From Haliotis asinina (lineage: Eukaryota; Mollusca; Gastropoda; Lepetellida; Haliotidae): a DNA stretch of 64,000 bases. Below are positions 61,001-64,000 of this stretch, one piece after another. The DNA is taken from contig NC_090291.1 of the NCBI RefSeq assembly GCF_037392515.1, positions 18,379,501 to 18,443,500 of the forward strand, given 5' to 3'. The notes beneath the pieces are model-generated. The model was not told where the DNA came from and did not search any database. It saw only the letters and a program-made list of their open reading frames with translations. How positions within the stretch are numbered: the first letter of the stretch is position 1; the number at the start of each line of letters is the position of its first letter. A program made the position numbers and the translations under genes.

Positions 61001-63868
61001 GTGTTTTTGTGTTTGGGGATTCTTTTATTCTAACTTTTATTTTTAATTATTTTTTTAAAATCTTGTAGCTGGATGGGAAAGGATTGCGTTTAGGTCAGAT
61101 CAGAGAATTGTATGCAACCTGAATAAACACTACGTATACTTCACCAAATTCCTCTTTGTCACAAACGCCAATGACCTCATGAACACTTTTCCAGACGCGA
61201 GAAATATGTAAGATGGTTGTACGTTTATCATTGTGTCTTTGGTGTTATGAGCAGGAATACGATCTCCATTGCAAAATACATGTTTGTAGATGCTGCGTTT
61301 GATGAATAGTTTGGTAAGTATCGAGTAACGAGAGGTATTCATCCTTTGCAGACCAGGTGTATGTTATCTACCAATAAACTAATCATAATTACATGCGAAT
61401 ATTTATAAACGTGGCTCCTTCACAGTTCCCTCTACATTTCATGCACATGATGTGCACTAGCGAATTTCAAATGCTGCCATGCAGCTCACAATAGCCTATT
61501 TATTCAAGGGCTTAGATGTAACGTACGTCTTTTATGAGATAATTACAATCATAACTGAAACATTCAGTTATGAAATATATTCTATAAGAGATAAGTTAAA
61601 ATTCATGACAAGAAATGTCATAGACATGACGTGCATAGCTGTTGTGGAAGAACTTAAATTCAGTTTCAAATCGACTCCAAAGATTACCGTACTTAATTGA
61701 AATTTAAGAAATACCACATTTCCACTATCTATGTTTACAACAAGAAATATAGTTTAGAAAATGTTTGAAAGAGGGACAGTCTTTTCAGTTACTCCATCGT
61801 CCATGAAACTATAGAAACATCATAAAGATAGTTTCAGTAAGTAAAACAATTATCATATATAGCTCCGTCTATACTAACATTGTAGGATAGGTTAGTATGT
61901 CGTACACAATTGTCGGAATGTGTCTACAGCGGCTTGAATAGGACATATACTGAACAGAAAGAAAGAAACACAATTCCCTCATACAAATAAGGGGTCGTGT
62001 TCATGACTTCTATTTAAATACTTGTGAAAATGCCAGGGCTCCCTTTCTTTAGCTGTTCAGTATAGAATTCATTTGTATTTCTTGGTTGTCTTACAGTTTT
62101 ACATACGTTCTTCTTATTACATTCCATAAATAGTGTTACGTTTACATTAGTTTACTGAGACGTAAAACGTTACCAAATTCAACTTTGTTTCGAGTACAAT
62201 ATAAGCTGTTCACTGGTCACAAGGGGGACATGGGTTGATTGATGTACCTTCGATGTTTGTTTATGTTTCCTAAGCCCAAAGGGCTATTGGAACATAAACA
62301 TCGAGGGTCCATCACGAACTGTTTGAAGCATGGGTGTCAGATTGTGCATATCAGCTAACTTGTGTGAATCAAACGATTCGAATCTTGGATCTTTAATTTC
62401 TGTTTTTCTCGTAAGTACTCTGAGTAAAATCTCCGCGGTGTAATTCCCCTTCTTAACATTCGCAGCAACTACATTTGTCAGACTTTATTTACTGGAATGC
62501 GAAGCAAATCTTTTCGTAGCCATCGCTAGATTGTGCAGACGACACATGAAAACGTAATTTAGAGTTATCTCCCTTCCATTGCTTTCCATTCGCAAAACAT
62601 CGGTAATTTCTGTGTATCATGCGTTATTCAATGTTTTTCGAGATAAAGAAGTACTACCATGAAGTCCCTATTGAGTTGCAATGTACCAGGCTTGTAAGTG
62701 GGGTATGTTCGTATCCTTCTCATCAGTGAAAATAAAAAAGAGCTCTCAGTCAATCAGAGAACGCCATTGTGACTTATTTGTGAGGTAAGATTAATGATCA
62801 GTGGAGTGTTTTTCTTCATAATATGTTACCTTCGCATTTCATGTCTTCGAAATCCCATTTGCCGGTGTCAAGACACGTGACTTCAATGGACACAGATAAG
62901 TGTGCGTAGCCATGGTGACACGTGTAATTAGCGGTTTGTCCAACCAGCGTGGAGCTGACGTTGACGTCTGCGTGGTCCAAGGTAGGCGGAGTGCCGCAGT
63001 CGACTGGAGACAGTAAGGGATGAACAACTCATAAACATTCTGAATAATGATAAGTAGCTAATTCAACAATATGTTCCCAAGCAGACTGCAACTGCCATAT
63101 ATATTTGGCATTTAGGAATTACAGTTCCCATTTTCGACCGGCTCATTAATCACTGTTAGGCGAACGTCACTTCGTCAAAGACAGGGAGTGTTTCCAAATC
63201 CACATAAAATATATCATTTTGGCCTAAATTACTATTTAAATTGCCATATTACTCTTTACAATTGTTAATGTTGCTGATGCTTCATGCCGTTAATGCACAG
63301 AAGTTTGTAACGTTTAAACTTGAAAGTATTTCAATCTGAAACATGAATCTGATGTAGTGTTGTATGATGTTGTGCACGTGTACCTTCACAATTCATCACC
63401 GGTTCTGCATATGTCCCTGATAATGTTGGCTGACTACACATATTCACAGTAACTAATTCCGTCATTCCTAATCACGAACTATGTGACACAAAAACATACC
63501 TTCACAGATAATGTCAGGAACTTCCCATTCGCCAGTTTTCAGACATATGATTCTGTTTGAACCGGAAGCATGTCCGTATCCTGTCACGCATGCGTATGTG
63601 GCGATTCCGTTCAGCAGACTGGAGGAGATGGTGACGGTAGCATTTTCTACACTTGGAGCGGACCCACAGTGAACTGTGGACAAAGCATAGAAGCAATAGT
63701 TACTGTACTAAGTCATAAACACGTAATGATGAATCAAATGTATGACATCCCCACCATACTAATGTTTTCCTGTATACACTGGCTTGACACCACCGAAAAC
63801 AAGATAGCAAGAAACACGGTATAGACTGCAAGTTGTAGTCCTGAAAGACCCTCTTTTGTTGTAGACAT
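51728..63868 (-). CDS. Gene B: nine-CCP single-pass membrane protein (11 exons), paralogue of gene A
   Basis: Exons: 63778-63868, 63500-63673, 62830-63003, 60652-60825, 59960-60133, 59157-59330, 58371-58544, 55037-55210, 54230-54403, 53237-53410, 51728-52068. All are GT-AG and phase 1, totalling 1998 nt (665 aa). Layout: signal peptide (1-30), nine CCPs of exactly 58 codons each (31-552), CxCxC (581, 583, 585), transmembrane helix near 630-655 and a ten-residue tail. CCP types in order are a, b, c, b, b, c, d, e, e. Types a-d and the last exon are shared with gene A; FTP, kringle and unknown domains are absent. Long CCP arrays are typical of complement regulators and adhesion receptors. The true role is unknown. 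Two decayed CCP exons in its introns are excluded from this model. Confidence 0.82.
52972..53060 (+). repeat. CTCA-tailed SINE tail fragment
   Basis: GATTACTTACAGATCACTGC, then GCAGAGTGCAGCTTAAAAAT and CTCACTGACTCACT. Confidence 0.68.
53237..53410 (-). CDS. Gene B exon 10: CCP 9 (type e)
   Basis: 58 codons, phase 1-1, acceptor TATTTACAG and donor GTGAGA. VDCGVPPQVIN, EYTCVHGTAHASG, ITCQSDGNWTI and SCLG. A duplicate of exon 9, together with part of its following intron. Confidence 0.87.
54230..54403 (-). CDS. Gene B exon 9: CCP 8 (type e)
   Basis: 58 codons, phase 1-1, acceptor TACTTACAG and donor GTAAGA. ADCGQPPQFTN, DYTCSDGTAHVSG, VTCQYDGNWTE and SCLG. Type e is not found in gene A. Sequons NST and NWT. 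Confidence 0.87.
55037..55210 (-). CDS. Gene B exon 8: CCP 7 (type d)
   Basis: 58 codons, phase 1-1, donor GTGAGT. VDCSTPPVVANT, VYMCSLGF, ITCLDSGFWE and ECVG. Counterpart of gene A exon 17. The 3.2 kb intron before it holds a Tc1-like element. Confidence 0.88.
56349..57524 (+). mobile_element. Tc1-like element with TIRs, inserted in a SINE
   Basis: Ends TACTGAGCCAAAAAAGAAAC (left) and TACTGGGTCAAAAAAGAAAC (right, reverse complement), with TA duplicated on both sides (56347-56348 and 57525-57526). Joining the flanks across one TA restores the SINE text GCCAAATAGCTCGAAT (consensus GCCATATAGCTGGAAT). 1176 bp. Confidence 0.88.
56670..57324 (+). pseudogene. Tc1-like transposase, decayed and 3' deleted
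   Basis: The first frame gives SVIDVARAIGCSRRTVYDM (helix-turn-helix) and HLRDRFLPDTRTRVEMF. After a frameshift it gives RFSCIVWGAF, LVIHGNLTAAAYRDQVL and LQFQHDNARPHTA (second catalytic Asp). The region carrying the third catalytic residue is absent after MDWPS-like sequence, so the copy is non-autonomous. It sits in the gene B intron between exons 7 and 8, opposite to the gene. Confidence 0.85.
57684..57947 (-). repeat. CTCA-tailed SINE with target-site duplication
   Basis: Full-length and flanked by identical TATGAAGTTTAG at 57672-57683 and 57948-57959. Confidence 0.9.
58371..58544 (-). CDS. Gene B exon 7: CCP 6 (type c)
   Basis: 58 codons, phase 1-1. VNCGDPPSINRTEV, EYTCKPGYAHVSG, ITCLDTGTWEEPG and YCEG. 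Almost the same protein as gene A exon 15 across the two genes, which suggests recent exchange or conversion. Confidence 0.9.
58676..58912 (+). repeat. CTCA-tailed SINE copy, tail shortened
   Basis: Head ATCCGCGAAGGTTCGTGGTA to TCCAGACTCGATTACTGACT, then a deletion joining to AACTCAATCACTCACC. Confidence 0.82.
59157..59330 (-). CDS. Gene B exon 6: CCP 5 (type b)
   Basis: 58 codons, phase 1-1, donor GTAACT. VDCGTPPTLDHAEV, NYTCQDGYSHLSG, VTCLDTGKWD and LKCEG. Confidence 0.88.
59722..59860 (-). pseudogene. Dead type-c CCP exon in gene B
   Basis: It aligns to the 3' three quarters of the type-c CCP exon and keeps a GTACG donor, but a 10-base deletion after the NET sequon breaks the frame. The 5' end (acceptor, first cysteine) is gone, replaced by a G-rich tract. 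It sits exactly where the b-c cassette pattern predicts a type-c exon. Confidence 0.8.
59862..59908 (+). repeat. G-rich tract in gene B intron
   Basis: Nearly pure (G)3-8T runs on the plus strand, abutting the dead CCP exon. Capable in principle of forming G-quadruplexes; on the transcribed RNA it is C-rich. Confidence 0.85.
59960..60133 (-). CDS. Gene B exon 5: CCP 4 (type b)
   Basis: 58 codons, phase 1-1, acceptor TTTCCAG and donor GTAAAA. VDCSTPPTLDHADV, NYTCHDGYAHLSG, VTCLNTGKWE and MKCEG. Nearly identical to exon 6, implying a recent duplication. Confidence 0.88.
60228..60323. repeat. Small MITE-like element, copy 2
   Basis: About 95 bp with inverted ends ATAAGTTAGGGATAT/ATATCCCTAACTAT. 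It interrupts intron sequence that is continuous in the paralogous gene B introns near 59420 and 63080, so it is an insertion. Confidence 0.68.
60652..60825 (-). CDS. Gene B exon 4: CCP 3 (type c)
   Basis: 58 codons, phase 1-1, acceptor TGTTTCAG and donor GTACAC. VNCGDPPSINRTEV, EYTCKPGYVHVSG, IMCLGTGTWE and YCEG. Intact. Confidence 0.87.
60826..62829 (-). other. Intron between gene B exons 3 and 4
   Basis: T-rich section at 60940-61060, AT-rich sequence after it, and the small hairpin at 62247-62307. No CCP remnant was seen here, unlike the introns on either side. Confidence 0.5.
62247..62307. repeat. Short perfect-looking hairpin element
   Basis: CCTTCGATGTTTGTTTATGT at the left pairs with ACATAAACATCGAGGG at the right around a GGGCTTAG/CTATTGG-type centre. 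About 28 bp arms; in the intron between gene B exons 3 and 4. Confidence 0.75.
62830..63003 (-). CDS. Gene B exon 3: CCP 2 (type b)
   Basis: 58 codons, phase 1-1, donor GTAACA. VDCGTPPTLDHADV, NYTCHHGYAHLS, VTCLDTGKWD and MKCEG. The frame is open. Type b, like gene A exon 14. Confidence 0.87.
63385..63425 (-). pseudogene. Remnant of the 3' end of a type-c CCP exon
   Basis: About 40 bp matching the end of type-c exons (GCAGAACCGG to AATTGTGAAG followed by GTACACG). The upstream part of the exon is missing. It lies between the type-a and first type-b exons of gene B. Confidence 0.6.
63500..63673 (-). CDS. Gene B exon 2: CCP 1 (type a)
   Basis: 58 codons, phase 1-1. VHCGSAPSVENA, TYACVTGYGHASG, IICLKTGEWE and IICEG. 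Very similar to gene A exon 13. Confidence 0.88.
63778..63868 (-). CDS. Gene B exon 1: signal peptide
   Basis: ATG at 63868 begins MSTTKEGLSG, then the hydrophobic stretch LQLAVYTVFLAILFSVVSS, and ends in phase 1 at T|GTATAC. It joins the next exon as TTT. The phase match and the position 105 bp before the first CCP support it. It was chosen over starting inside the CCP exon because secreted CCP proteins need a leader. Confidence 0.72.
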
Positions 63869-64000
63869 GATATGATTTTGTTATACCTTTGTTCTATTTC
63901 TCCCCAAACTGAATAATGTGACATCTGGAAGACAGGAGGCCATATGCTTCAATGACAAATGAACTTGTTTTTCCACATGGATAAAAAACACGAACATCTG

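Overview
Eukaryotic (animal) genomic DNA, most likely from a vetigastropod mollusc and probably an abalone (Haliotis). The window is AT-leaning and intron-rich. It is littered with at least 20 copies of a roughly 270 bp repeat with a (GTGA/CTCA)n end that I recognise from abalone sequences, plus tRNA-derived SINE pieces and decayed Tc1/mariner transposons. No bacterial, plasmid or phage signature is seen. There are no rRNA or tRNA genes and no CRISPR.

Both real genes lie on the minus strand, head to tail. Gene B (63868 to 51728, 11 exons, predicted 665 aa) encodes a signal peptide, nine CCP/sushi domains and a C-terminal CxCxC plus transmembrane module. Gene A (46137 to 9603, 18 exons, predicted 1230 aa) encodes, in order: signal peptide, CCP, CCP, FTP (fucolectin-type), CCP, FTP, an 8-residue-repeat linker, kringle, kringle, an unrecognised 4-cysteine domain, five CCPs, and the same CxCxC plus transmembrane module. 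I built both models by hand from GT-AG sites. Every intron is phase 1, the joined lengths are whole codons (3693 and 1998 nt) and no junction creates a stop. Each model ends with an AATAAA about 230-255 bp past its stop.

The five C-terminal CCPs and last exon of gene A match exons of gene B one-to-one, so the genes are paralogues. In gene B a two-exon cassette (types b and c) was amplified, and two type-c copies have died (59722-59860 and 63385-63425). Gene A has its own tandem CCP duplication (12452 and 11960) and a duplicated CCP-FTP three-exon cassette. Both products look like secreted-pathway, single-pass surface proteins built by exon shuffling. A recognition or adhesion role, for example in innate immunity, is inference.

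Layout: 1-9340 is downstream of gene A and holds repeats and a Tc1-like element (5224-7449). 9344-46137 is gene A, including a 12.9 kb first intron (33189-46079) and many repeat-bearing introns. 46138-51490 is intergenic, with a decayed mariner. 51492-63868 is gene B, with a 1.18 kb Tc1-like element inside an intron and inside an older SINE. 63869-64000 is the start of gene B's upstream region.
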